Assembly (NCBI GenBank): GCA_036507955.1
Contig: DATCIH010000023.1
Coordinates: 1-20,540 of the forward strand
Reading direction: 5' to 3'
Source of the DNA: DATCIH01 sp036507955
GTDB taxonomy: Bacteria; Bacillota; Clostridia; Clostridiales; Clostridiaceae
DNA length: 20,540 nucleotides
The notes beneath the pieces were generated by a model that saw only the letters and a list, made by a program, of their open reading frames with translations, searched no databases and was not told where the DNA came from. Positions 13,201 through 20,464 of the stretch are shown here, piece after piece. Made by a program: the position numbers and the translations under genes. The stretch's first letter is position 1; each line of letters opens with the position of its first letter.

Positions 13201-13622
13201 AGTGGGTAACAAGAGAAAAGGTTCACGTTGACAGGGTTGCATGTCCCTGGCTTATTAAAAACTTCGTAGATAAGGATGGGGAATTTGTTTTTGTTGCAAG
13301 AGATACTGACCCCACTACAATAACTGAAGGTATCATATATGACATGAAAGGTGTGGAACTTGGTCATCATGGTGAGGAGTGTTCCTTCGATGCGATTATG
13401 AAAAAATATAATTTAACTAAAGACCCTGCTCTGGTTAAAATTCAAGAAATAGTTAGACTGGCTGATACAGGAAGAGTAAATGAAAATTCTCTATCCTTTG
13501 CACTTGAGGTATTTGCTACAGGGTATGGTTTGAATGCAAAAGACGATTATGAAACCTTAGAAAGAGAGTTTCATCTTTATGATGCCTTATATTCATATTT
13601 TAAACTTACATTAAATTCATAG
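13197..13622 (+). CDS. ChrB C-terminal domain protein, second paralogue
   Basis: A 141-residue protein with the canonical ChrB-C motifs HVDRVACPWLIKNFVDKDGE, ELGHHGEECSFDAIMKKY and VRLADTGRVN. It aligns end to end with the preceding gene and is clearly a tandem duplicate that has since diverged. The His-His-x3-Cys-Ser-Phe cluster could bind a metal or oxyanion; this is inference. The start overlaps the previous stop (ATGA) and has GGGGGA in front. After it comes a 48-bp gap holding a new ribosome binding site for the ABC genes, without a terminator. The operon therefore very likely continues. No chrA (CHR-family chromate exporter) is found anywhere downstream in the window. Confidence 0.85.
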   Translation: MKWVTREKVHVDRVACPWLIKNFVDKDGEFVFVARDTDPTTITEGIIYDMKGVELGHHGEECSFDAIMKKYNLTKDPALVKIQEIVRLADTGRVNENSLSFALEVFATGYGLNAKDDYETLEREFHLYDALYSYFKLTLNS

Positions 13623-13670
13623 GAATAAATGGCTTTAGTGTCCCTGAACTTGTTTTAAAGGAGAGTTTAT

Positions 13671-14717
13671 ATGAGTAATTATGCTGTTGAGGCATTTAAC
13701 ATAAGTAAAAAATATAAAGGGCTTAATCTTGATAAAAAGGAAAGTGGAATTGGGCTTTGGATTAAAAATATTTCAAGGCTCACTTCTAATAAAGCAGAAG
13801 GAGTACTCGCATTAAATGATATGAATTTCAATATTCAAAAAGGTGAAATATTCGGTATTTATGGGGAAAATGGTGCTGGGAAAACAACACTAATAAAAAT
13901 ATTAAGTGGTTTATTATATACTGATACGGGAAGCTTATCGATAAATGATTCAACTAATATTAAAGAAATAAAAAATAGTATAAGCTATGTTTCAACAAAT
14001 GGATGGATGGGCTTGGAATGGCAGTTAACAACTAAAGAAAACTTAATTATGTATGGGAATCTCTTTGGATTATCAGGAAAACAATTAGAAAATGAGTGTG
14101 ATGCTGTTCTCAAATCCTTAGATATGTATTCAAATAGGGATAAATATATCTCTCAGCTTTCTGCTGGTATGAGGCAAAAATTAACTATAGCAAGAGGCAT
14201 CTTAATTAACAGACCAATACTATACCTCGATGAGCCCTCTGTAAGCCTTGATATAAATTCTGCTATAAGTCTGAGAGAATATATTAAGCATTATTCTTTA
14301 TCCAAATCTAAATCTATAATCATTACAAGTCATGTTCCTGACGACCTTGCTATATGTAATAGACTTATGTTTTTATTCAAAGGGCGTATGGTAGCCCTTG
14401 GAACAAAAGATGAACTTAAAATACCTTTTAATAACGATAAGGTCTTAAACATCAAGTGCTTGAGATTTGAAGAACGTCACGTAGCTATGTTAAATGGGAT
14501 TTCAGGTGTTAAAAATGTATTGAATTATTCAAATGAAGATAAAAAAAATTACGAGCACATAAAAATAAGAATTGATGATGACAAGCAGTTAATCAATAAA
14601 ATTGTTGATTTGTTTATTAGTAAAAATATTACAATGCTTAGTATAAAGCTCTCTGAAATTTCACTCCAAGAAATATATGAATACTACATTGGAGGTGTTG
14701 CCAATGGAAAAAATTAA
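13671..14717 (+). CDS. ABC transporter ATP-binding protein, module 1
   Basis: A 348-residue cytosolic ATPase of the ABC-2 exporter type. It shows Walker A YGENGAGKTTLIK (about residues 64-76), the signature LSAGMRQKLTIARG (with Ala where most have Gly in LSGGQ), Walker B PILYLDEPSV and the switch His in ITSHVPDD. An unusual N-terminal stretch (KGLNLDKKESGIGLWIKNIS) precedes the main strand, as in polysaccharide- or drug-type exporters, and a C-terminal domain of about 90 residues follows the nucleotide-binding fold. The start ATG has AAAGGAGAGTTTAT. The gene overlaps the permease start and forms an ATPase-permease pair with it. The substrate is unknown; placement behind chrB genes suggests a detoxification role. 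Confidence 0.88.
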   Translation: MSNYAVEAFNISKKYKGLNLDKKESGIGLWIKNISRLTSNKAEGVLALNDMNFNIQKGEIFGIYGENGAGKTTLIKILSGLLYTDTGSLSINDSTNIKEIKNSISYVSTNGWMGLEWQLTTKENLIMYGNLFGLSGKQLENECDAVLKSLDMYSNRDKYISQLSAGMRQKLTIARGILINRPILYLDEPSVSLDINSAISLREYIKHYSLSKSKSIIITSHVPDDLAICNRLMFLFKGRMVALGTKDELKIPFNNDKVLNIKCLRFEERHVAMLNGISGVKNVLNYSNEDKKNYEHIKIRIDDDKQLINKIVDLFISKNITMLSIKLSEISLQEIYEYYIGGVANGKN

Positions 14718-15579
14718 AAGTGAGTGGGATTCTTTAATAATGTTTTCTAAAAGAGAGTTTATAATATGGTCATCCTATAGAATGAATGCATGGATGTGGG
14801 TATTAGATGTATTTTTTAATACAACCATATTTTTTCTGCTAAGTCTTGTAACTAAAGGTAGCACTTTAAACTTTTATCCCTATGGCAGTAACTATGTTAC
14901 TTTTATTGTACTCGGGCTTTGCGTTTACTATATTTCTTTTACAAATCTTGGGGACCCCTTCGGAAGAGTTTCAAGAATTTATTGGGGTGGAACAATGGAC
15001 TTGTATCTTTTAAGCCCACTCTCATATTTTACTCCTATGATGGGGGTAATGTTTCGTTCTGTTATAGATGACTATCCAAGGGTAATTCTTTCGCTTTTGT
15101 TCGGAGGAGTTTTCTTTGGTGCAACATATAATATTATGAATATTCCATTGTCTTTAATTTTGTTAGTATTAATATTAATTTCAACCTTTGGGATAGGAAT
15201 GATAAGTGCAAGTTCTTTTTACCTTTTTAATTTTAAGCAGAATACTGAACCTGTAAGGTTTATATTTCAAGATGTTATTATCGCTTTGACAGCAGGGTAT
15301 TACTATCCGCTTACGGTTCTTCCATATCCTCTTCAAGTTTTAGGAAGTTTCATACCACACACTTATGCTCTTGATGCTTTAAGAAGATTACTAATACCTG
15401 GTGGAGATTTATATGCGAAAGTTCTTCCCCTTCAGAAAATAATAAACATTTCTCCAATATCACTTGATATTATTGTGCTTATAGTGATGTCAGTGCTAAC
15501 CCTTCCTTTAGGTTGGTGGATGTATGTTAGGGGTATTGAAAGAGCAAGAAGGGAGGGAACACTTACAAGATGGCAGTAG
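14704..15579 (+). CDS. ABC-2 type permease, module 1
   Basis: A 291-residue membrane protein with six predicted spans and ABC-2 permease features: a cytosolic N-terminus (FSKREFIIWSSYRMN), the loop GDPFGRVSRIYWGGTMDLYL that contacts the ATPase, and the C-terminal motif GSFIPHTYALDALRRLL before the last helix. I set the start at ATG 14704, since GGAGGTG lies six bases before it; an ATG at 14677 is in frame but lies upstream of that ribosome binding site. It overlaps the ATPase gene by 14 nt and the next ATPase by 10 nt. With the second permease it shares PHTYAL and the QD/ID element before YYP[IL]T. The two permeases may form a heterodimeric channel. Confidence 0.85.
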   Translation: MEKIKSEWDSLIMFSKREFIIWSSYRMNAWMWVLDVFFNTTIFFLLSLVTKGSTLNFYPYGSNYVTFIVLGLCVYYISFTNLGDPFGRVSRIYWGGTMDLYLLSPLSYFTPMMGVMFRSVIDDYPRVILSLLFGGVFFGATYNIMNIPLSLILLVLILISTFGIGMISASSFYLFNFKQNTEPVRFIFQDVIIALTAGYYYPLTVLPYPLQVLGSFIPHTYALDALRRLLIPGGDLYAKVLPLQKIINISPISLDIIVLIVMSVLTLPLGWWMYVRGIERARREGTLTRWQ

Positions 15580-16550
15580 AAAATATTATTGAAATTAATA
15601 ACATAGTTAAAAATTATAGAATTAGAAAAGGACTCTTTAAATTTGAAAATTTTAAGGCATTAGATGGTGTGAGTTTATCAATTAGACGAGGAGAAATTTT
15701 CGGTCTTCTTGGAACTAATGGGGCTGGTAAAACAACATTAATAAAAGTTATGGCAGGTCTTTTACAAGCAGATTGTGGGACAGGAACTATTCTTGGATTT
15801 GATATTTATAATGACCATAAAAAAATCAGAGCTAATGTAAGCCTTGTAGCTCCTACAGCAGACGTTGGAACAGATAATAACCTAACTGTAAGACAAAACC
15901 TTGAATTTTGGGCTGTAGTCTATAATCTACAGAAAGAAAAAAGAGAAAAAAGAATTAATGATGTCTTAAATTTTTTAGATCTTAAAGAATATGAGAATTT
16001 TTGGCCAATAAGCATTTCAGCAGGAATGAGACAAAAACTTGCTATAGCCAGGTCATTACTTGTTCAAAATCCCATTCTTTTTCTTGATGAACCTACTGTT
16101 AAATTAGATGCTAAAGGTGCGCAGTCCATTAGAGAGTTTATAAGGAAGATAAACAAAGAATTTAACACTACCATTATTCTTACTACTCATTATATATTTG
16201 AAGCTGAAGAACTCTGTGAAAGAGTTGCGATAATGGATAAAGGAAAGATAATAAGCTGTGATTTCGTTGATAACCTTAGAAATAATCTACAAAAATATGA
16301 TTCATTTACAATTGAATGTGATAATCTATCTACAGAAATTATAGAGAAGATTAAATTCAATAAAAATGTATTAGAGTGTACATATGAGAATAGAGCCTTG
16401 CATATTACAACTGATAAGTTAGAGAACATCTTAAATTTCACAGTTAGCTTTTTAAGAAAAGAAAATATCGATATACATTCAATGGAAACAAATGAATACA
16501 CACTTGAGGATATATTTATTAAGATTACAACGGAAGGAGAGATAAAATGA
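15570..16550 (+). CDS. ABC transporter ATP-binding protein, module 2
   Basis: A 326-residue ATPase with Walker A LLGTNGAGKTTLIKVMAG, signature ISAGMRQKLAIARSL, Walker B PILFLDEPTV and the His switch in LTTHYIFEA. Like module 1, the signature reads SAGM rather than SGGQ, and the following block (RQKL[TA]IAR) is nearly the same, so the two ATPases come from a duplication and may work as a pair. A C-terminal region of roughly 90 residues with a repeated strand-helix pattern follows. The start overlaps the upstream permease by 10 nt; the nearest Shine-Dalgarno-like run GGGAGG is 13 bases away, so translational coupling is likely. The 3' end overlaps permease 2 as ATGA. Confidence 0.88.
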   Translation: MAVENIIEINNIVKNYRIRKGLFKFENFKALDGVSLSIRRGEIFGLLGTNGAGKTTLIKVMAGLLQADCGTGTILGFDIYNDHKKIRANVSLVAPTADVGTDNNLTVRQNLEFWAVVYNLQKEKREKRINDVLNFLDLKEYENFWPISISAGMRQKLAIARSLLVQNPILFLDEPTVKLDAKGAQSIREFIRKINKEFNTTIILTTHYIFEAEELCERVAIMDKGKIISCDFVDNLRNNLQKYDSFTIECDNLSTEIIEKIKFNKNVLECTYENRALHITTDKLENILNFTVSFLRKENIDIHSMETNEYTLEDIFIKITTEGEIK

Positions 16551-17380
16551 AATTTCTAAAATCTGCTTTATCCTTTACAAAGCTTGAATTTAAGGCTTTG
16601 AAATTTTATCCTTCAAGCTTCGTATTATCAGTTATTCAATCCTTCGTTAACATGGGAATTTGGCTGTTTGTTTCGCTCTTTCTAAAACAGTATGCCAAAA
16701 ATGCTTTGTCTGGGTATAATGGTGATTTTGTATCATACATGGTAATCGGAGTTATATTTTTTCAAAATGCAGGAAGTATATTAACTCTTCCATTTCAGAG
16801 TCTAAGTACAGCATTTTGGGATAAAAGACTGGAAATATATAATTCATCAGGAAGTGGAATATGGGCGTTTCTTACTGGGAAATTCATATGGACATTTGTA
16901 TATAATCTTATAATACAACTTGGAATATTGATTTTTGCTATCTTTGTTATAGGAATAAAAGTAAATAGTTCAATATCTATTGTTTCTGTGATAGTGTTTT
17001 ATTTACTATTTATTTTGACTTGTTTTGGTATAGGATTAATTGGAGCAAGTAATTTTTTTTATTTGGAAGTTAAGCAAGGGAGAGAACCTATTACCTGGCT
17101 TATAGATGTACTTGCAAGAATATTTTCTGGAGTTTATTATCCTATAACAGTTATCCCTATTTCAATCCGATTTATCTCATATTTTATTCCACATACCTAT
17201 GCTCTCCAAGGGATAAGGCTTATTATGATGAATGGATATACTTTAAGTAATCCTAATATTCTAAGGTACACATGCATTATGATGATATTTTGTGTAGTGA
17301 CTGTTTTTTTAGGAATTATCCTATTAAATAGAGCATTAATTAAAGCACAAAGAGGAAATGGTGTTGGTATGGTAGTATAA
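16547..17380 (+). CDS. ABC-2 type permease, module 2
   Basis: A 277-residue, six-span membrane protein of the ABC-2 family. It shares with permease 1 the cytosolic N-terminal helix, the interface loop (TLPFQSLSTAFWDKRLEIYN), the EPITWLIDVLARIFSGVYYP element and the SYFIPHTYALQGIRLIM motif. The start overlaps the ATPase stop as ATGA and is preceded by GGAGAG. A 65-bp gap without a terminator separates it from the DMT exporter gene. The order ATPase-permease-ATPase-permease with overlaps at every junction indicates one four-gene unit and coordinated stoichiometry. The cargo is not predictable from motifs. Confidence 0.85.
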   Translation: MKFLKSALSFTKLEFKALKFYPSSFVLSVIQSFVNMGIWLFVSLFLKQYAKNALSGYNGDFVSYMVIGVIFFQNAGSILTLPFQSLSTAFWDKRLEIYNSSGSGIWAFLTGKFIWTFVYNLIIQLGILIFAIFVIGIKVNSSISIVSVIVFYLLFILTCFGIGLIGASNFFYLEVKQGREPITWLIDVLARIFSGVYYPITVIPISIRFISYFIPHTYALQGIRLIMMNGYTLSNPNILRYTCIMMIFCVVTVFLGIILLNRALIKAQRGNGVGMVV

Positions 17381-17445
17381 TAACCCATTATTTGTAAGAA
17401 ATATTCTTTCTTTAATTTATGCATGAAGGGAATGGAGAAATAATA

Positions 17446-18513
17446 ATGAATAAATCGAAATTCTACCCAGTTATGATGGCATTATTAGCGTCAACTTTAT
17501 TTGGAGTAAGTGCACCTATAACAAAAATACTTTTAGGCCAAATTGAACCGATTCCTCTTGCTTCACTTTTATATCTTGGTAGTGGCTTAGGCTTGTTAAT
17601 TTTTCAAATTGTTAACAGGATAATTAAAAAACAAGTGATAAATGAAGCACCTTTGAGGAAAAAAGATTTTTTATGGCTTTTAGGTGCAATTATTACAGGT
17701 GGAATTATAGCACCTATTATTTTGTTGAGTAGTCTTAAAATAACTCCTGCTTCAACTGCCTCATTATTACTAAATTTTGAAGGAGTTGCAACTACGATAA
17801 TCGCAATAATATTTTTTAAGGAAAATGTTGGAAAACAAATTTTAACTGCTGTGATATTAATTACATTCGCAAGTATTATTTTATCATGGAATTTAGAAAA
17901 TCAATGGGGATTTTCAATAGGTTCTTTAGGAATAATTTTAGCTTGTTTTTGTTGGGGTATGGACAATAATTTTACAAGGGTTATTTCCTCAAAAAATCCA
18001 TTTTCTATTGTTGCAATCAAAGGAATCATAGCAGGTTTATTTACACTTGTTTTGTCTACAATATTGAAAACCCAAATGCCAGGATTGAAGGTTATAATAA
18101 TCGCTATGATTATTGGATTTTTCTGTTATGGTTTAAGTATTGTATTATTTGTATTTGCTATGAGGGACTTGGGAAGTACAAGAACCAGTGTGTTATTTGG
18201 AACTGCCCCATTTATTGGTTCTATTTTATCTTTCATTTTATTAGGTGATATTCCGAGTCGTATGTTTTTTATATCATTACCTATTATGATTATTGGTTCA
18301 GTGCTTTTACTAAAGGAAGGACACCAGCATAAGCATCTACATGAAGTAATTGAACATGAACATAGACATAATCATAATGATGGACACCATGACCATGAAC
18401 ATTCTAATGAACAGATTATTACAAAGAGTTATCATTCTCACTTACATACACACAAAGCAATAGAACATACCCACCCACATTCACCTGATATTACCCATAG
18501 ACATATACATTAA
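17446..18513 (+). CDS. DMT/EamA family exporter with a His-rich C-terminal tail
   Basis: The 355-residue protein has ten hydrophobic segments arranged as two EamA repeats (ALLASTLFGVSAPITKILLG in the first, FCWGMDNNFTRVISSKNPF in the second). Residues 292-355 form a cytosolic or external tail with about 22 histidines, including HQHKHLH, HEHRHNH and HHDHEH. DMT proteins export small metabolites or metals; a tail like this is typical of proteins that handle Zn, Ni, Co or Cu ions and could buffer or sense them. I chose ATG 17446, which has GGAGAAATAATA in front; ATG 17419 is in frame but has no site. It closes the chrB-ABC run. With no ChrA present, this and the ABC pair are the only exporters in the operon. 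The metal link is inference. Confidence 0.85.
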   Translation: MNKSKFYPVMMALLASTLFGVSAPITKILLGQIEPIPLASLLYLGSGLGLLIFQIVNRIIKKQVINEAPLRKKDFLWLLGAIITGGIIAPIILLSSLKITPASTASLLLNFEGVATTIIAIIFFKENVGKQILTAVILITFASIILSWNLENQWGFSIGSLGIILACFCWGMDNNFTRVISSKNPFSIVAIKGIIAGLFTLVLSTILKTQMPGLKVIIIAMIIGFFCYGLSIVLFVFAMRDLGSTRTSVLFGTAPFIGSILSFILLGDIPSRMFFISLPIMIIGSVLLLKEGHQHKHLHEVIEHEHRHNHNDGHHDHEHSNEQIITKSYHSHLHTHKAIEHTHPHSPDITHRHIH

Positions 18514-18520
18514 TTTATCA

Positions 18521-18575
18521 ATCACAATATTTCTAAGCATCGGCTACAGTTGCTGTCATTGATGGCATGTCCATA
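18521..18575 (+). pseudogene. yyaL 5'-fragment, copy D
   Basis: AATATTTCTAAGCATCGGCT and then ACAGTTGCTGTCATTGATGG match the FLSIGYSCCHWCHV codons of copy C, with TGA in place of the Trp codon and TGG in place of the next Cys. Only about 50 nt of coding similarity remain. The fragment begins right behind the stop codon of the His-tailed exporter. Confidence 0.75.
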
Positions 18576-18590
18576 AAATAAACCAACCTC

Positions 18591-18710
18591 AAACGTAGTA
18601 TTATCAATGCTTTATTGGATATTTTATTATTCTCTTACATACACTATGCGCCTAAAATAAAACAACAAGCAGAGATGAATATATACTCACCTCTGCTTGT
18701 TGTTTTATTT
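18591..18710 (+). terminator. Tail and 20-bp-stem terminator of copy D
   Basis: Bases 18591-18661 are repeated at 9653-9733. They lead into a hairpin with a perfect 20-bp stem, AAATAAAACAACAAGCAGAG (18655-18674) against its complement at 18691-18710, with a 16-nt loop. It ends the chrB-ABC-DMT transcript and, being symmetric, could also act on leftward transcription. Confidence 0.85.
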
Positions 18711-18801
18711 ATTCATTAATTAAATTTTAAGTCATTTAATAGTAAAGCTTGCCTTACTGTAACTCATAATATAAGAATAATGTTAAGTAAATCGATTTGT
18801 T

Positions 18802-19206
18802 TTATAATGCTCCCAAATTAGCAGTTATCATTTTTTTCAAACTAATTATTGTTGTAATCATTACTAATAGGAAAGAAATCGCGATTACAAGGCAAGATGA
18901 TATTATACAAAAATTACGAAATGTGGTTATCAAACAAAGCGTTACTCCTAAATAAGCAATTGTATAAAAAGGAATAGTTGTGTTAAGTTTTAAAGCATGA
19001 AATTTCATTCTAAATAAATATAATATCCCGCCTATAGAAAGAAATACTATTATTAAAGGCCACACTATTATCAACATAATAGGATCAGTTTCATGCCATG
19101 AAAATCTATTCAGATATGCTGAATAGATTATAAATAGATAACCTAAAATCAATAATTCAACTAAATTAGTTAAAGTAAATAGTAAAATTACTATTATCCT
19201 TTTCAT
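18802..19206 (-). CDS. Hypothetical four-span membrane protein
   Basis: A 134-residue, very hydrophobic protein with four predicted spans (IIVILLFTLTNLVELLILGY, LIIVWPLIIVFLSIGGILYL, TIPFYTIAYLGVTLCLITTF and SSCLVIAISFLLVMITTIIS). Polar loops hold NRFSWHETDP and RMKFHALKLN. No family is recognised. I prefer ATG 19206, eleven bases after AGAGG, to ATG 19215, which is only two bases from it; the difference is three residues. It lies alone between yyaL copies D and E and is read against them, as the rubrerythrin gene is between copies A and B. Nothing suggests it is damaged. Confidence 0.55.
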   Translation of the reverse strand: MKRIIVILLFTLTNLVELLILGYLFIIYSAYLNRFSWHETDPIMLIIVWPLIIVFLSIGGILYLFRMKFHALKLNTTIPFYTIAYLGVTLCLITTFRNFCIISSCLVIAISFLLVMITTIISLKKMITANLGAL

Positions 19207-19311
19207 TAAAATCATGACCTCTCATATAAAATTCAATTGATACTATAAAATTTATATCAGGTAAGGGCATAATATATGATTGAATAATTACATTGAAAGG
19301 AAGTGATTTAT

Positions 19312-19482
19312 ATGTCAATTAACAAAATACCCAATAGATTAATCAATGAGAAATCACCTTATCTATTGCAACATGCCCACAACCCTGTAGATTGGTATCC
19401 ATGTGGAGAAGAAGCCTTTGCAAAAGCTTCTTCTCATAATAATTCAATATTTCTAACTATTGGTTATTTCTGTTATCATTGA
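19312..19482 (+). pseudogene. YyaL/DUF255 N-terminal mini-ORF, copy E (56 codons)
   Basis: Behind AAAGGAAGTG, ATG 19312 opens NKIPNRLINEKSPYLLQHAH, then NPVDWYPCGEEAFAKASSHN and SIFLTIGYFCYH, ending at TGA exactly where the Trp of CCHWCH should be. The first 30 codons are better conserved than the rest; PW has become PC, and the acidic KSEDKP part has changed to SSHNNS. Similarity continues four codons past the TGA (TGTCAATA) and then stops, without a terminator hairpin like those of copies C, D and F. It is either a decayed copy or a very short peptide gene; the altered CxxC region favours decay. Confidence 0.7.
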
Positions 19483-19499
19483 TGTCAATATTAAGACTT

Positions 19500-19647
19500 A
19501 CCCCAAGAACACTAAAAAATAATAGTTTTATAATATAACAACGCGATAAATTTTACTGTATAAATTAAATATTTAAATATGTCAATAATACCAAACAAAA
19601 ACAAAACCTCTGCCCCTTAATTCTCTACTCACAATTTCTCGCCTTTC
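19500..19647. other. AT-rich gap between copy E and R1
   Basis: Only short frames and AT-rich sequence are seen. AAAACCTCTGCCCC at 19606-19619 resembles the right arm of the copy D hairpin and may be a remnant of it. No RNA gene or promoter is recognised. Confidence 0.3.
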
Positions 19648-19829
19648 ATATATACCATTTTTATACTTCATTTAGAGCTATCTCTTATCTATCTAAGTGT
19701 CTTTCCGACTGCTCTTAGGTAAAACAGATGTACTTGTCAACCAAAAGTATTTTCGCATAAAAAACCTACTCATTGGAAATACTACTTAAGAAGACTTATT
19801 TATACTTGTTTATGCTATAATAAATACGA
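19648..19829 (+). repeat. Repeat R1, copy 2 (promoter-bearing leader)
   Basis: This is the second copy of the block at 10537, carrying the same TTTCCGACTGCTCTTAGG and GGAAATACTA segments. It ends with GTTTATGCTATAATAAA, giving TATAAT at 19816-19821, 24 nt before the coiled-coil gene. The ribosome binding site (GAGGTGGTGAGC) lies just past the repeat and differs from that of copy 1. Confidence 0.8.
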
Positions 19830-19844
19830 GGTGGTGAGCAATAA

Positions 19845-20093
19845 ATGGAGAATGAGAAGCTATTAGATCTTATGGAGAAGATGTATGGAGAACTTCAAGG
19901 AATCAAAAAGGAAGTAAGTTTTAATACTGAAAAAATAGATAGTGTAGCTAAAGTGGTTGCCCGTATAGAGAATGATCATGGAAATAAACTTGAAGCATTA
20001 TTTGATGGGTATAAACAAAATTATGAGAAACTCAGCAGAATTGAGACGGAAGTATCAAAACATGAAGAAGTTATTTTAAGAAGAATTAAATAA
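19845..20093 (+). CDS. Small coiled-coil protein of a common clostridial family
   Basis: The 82 residues are charged and almost wholly helical. LLDLMEKMYGELQGIKKEVS and then TEKIDSVAKVVARIENDHGN show heptad spacing for a coiled coil, and the tail LEALFDGYKQNYEKLSRIET, then EVSKHEEVILRRIK is a recognisable conserved ending of small hypothetical proteins widespread in clostridia and bacilli. There is no catalytic motif; oligomerisation or a scaffold role would fit. Its promoter comes from repeat R1 and it has a good ribosome binding site (GAGGTGGTG) eight bases before ATG. It appears complete. It is the only intact gene between yyaL copies E and F. Confidence 0.7.
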   Translation: MENEKLLDLMEKMYGELQGIKKEVSFNTEKIDSVAKVVARIENDHGNKLEALFDGYKQNYEKLSRIETEVSKHEEVILRRIK

Positions 20094-20307
20094 TTTATGC
20101 AATATAGATTTTGGAGCTATACAACTTTTGTTTGTATGCTTCTTTTTGTTTACAAATAACTTTCATTTTTAGCATTACCTATGAAAAACTTAAATGCCTA
20201 TTTATTACGCTATTTTATTATTGTAACATTTAAAGTTAATTACAAATAATCACTATAGATTTGGGTATAATAATCTAAGAACTATTAAAATAAAATCCTT
20301 TTAGAAA
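20094..20307. other. Gap with a promoter-like element before copy F
   Basis: No gene is seen. TATAAT at 20266-20271 in GGGTATAATAATC lies about 40 nt before AAAGGAG and looks like the original yyaL-type promoter and ribosome binding site, now joined to the middle of the gene. No terminator is seen behind the coiled-coil gene. Confidence 0.4.
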
Positions 20308-20417
20308 GGAGTGATGAAGCTTTCAATAAAGCAAACTCTGAAGATAAGCCTATTTTCTTATCTATTGGGTATTCGTAATTGCTGTTAATAGCCGTGTTGT
20401 CACTGATGGCACGTACG
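20308..20417 (+). pseudogene. yyaL 5'-fragment, copy F
   Basis: GGAGTGATGAAGCTTTCAAT and then AAAGCAAACTCTGAAGATAA, CCTATTTTCTTATCTATTGG match the WSDEAFNKAKSEDKPIFLSI codons of copy C. The start codon and first ~31 codons are missing. Between GYS and the CCH codons about 20 extra bases are inserted. The Trp of CHWCH is TGA and the next codon TGG, as in copy D. The tail ACGTACGGTAAACTAAACTA is identical to that of copy C. Confidence 0.75.
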
Positions 20418-20464
20418 GTAAACTAAACTAATATAGACCCTCTTATTATCAATCTTATACGCAT

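Noticed and set aside
16190..16501. Minus-strand frame inside ABC ATPase 2
   Set aside because: It is antisense to a conserved coding region and lacks a ribosome binding site.
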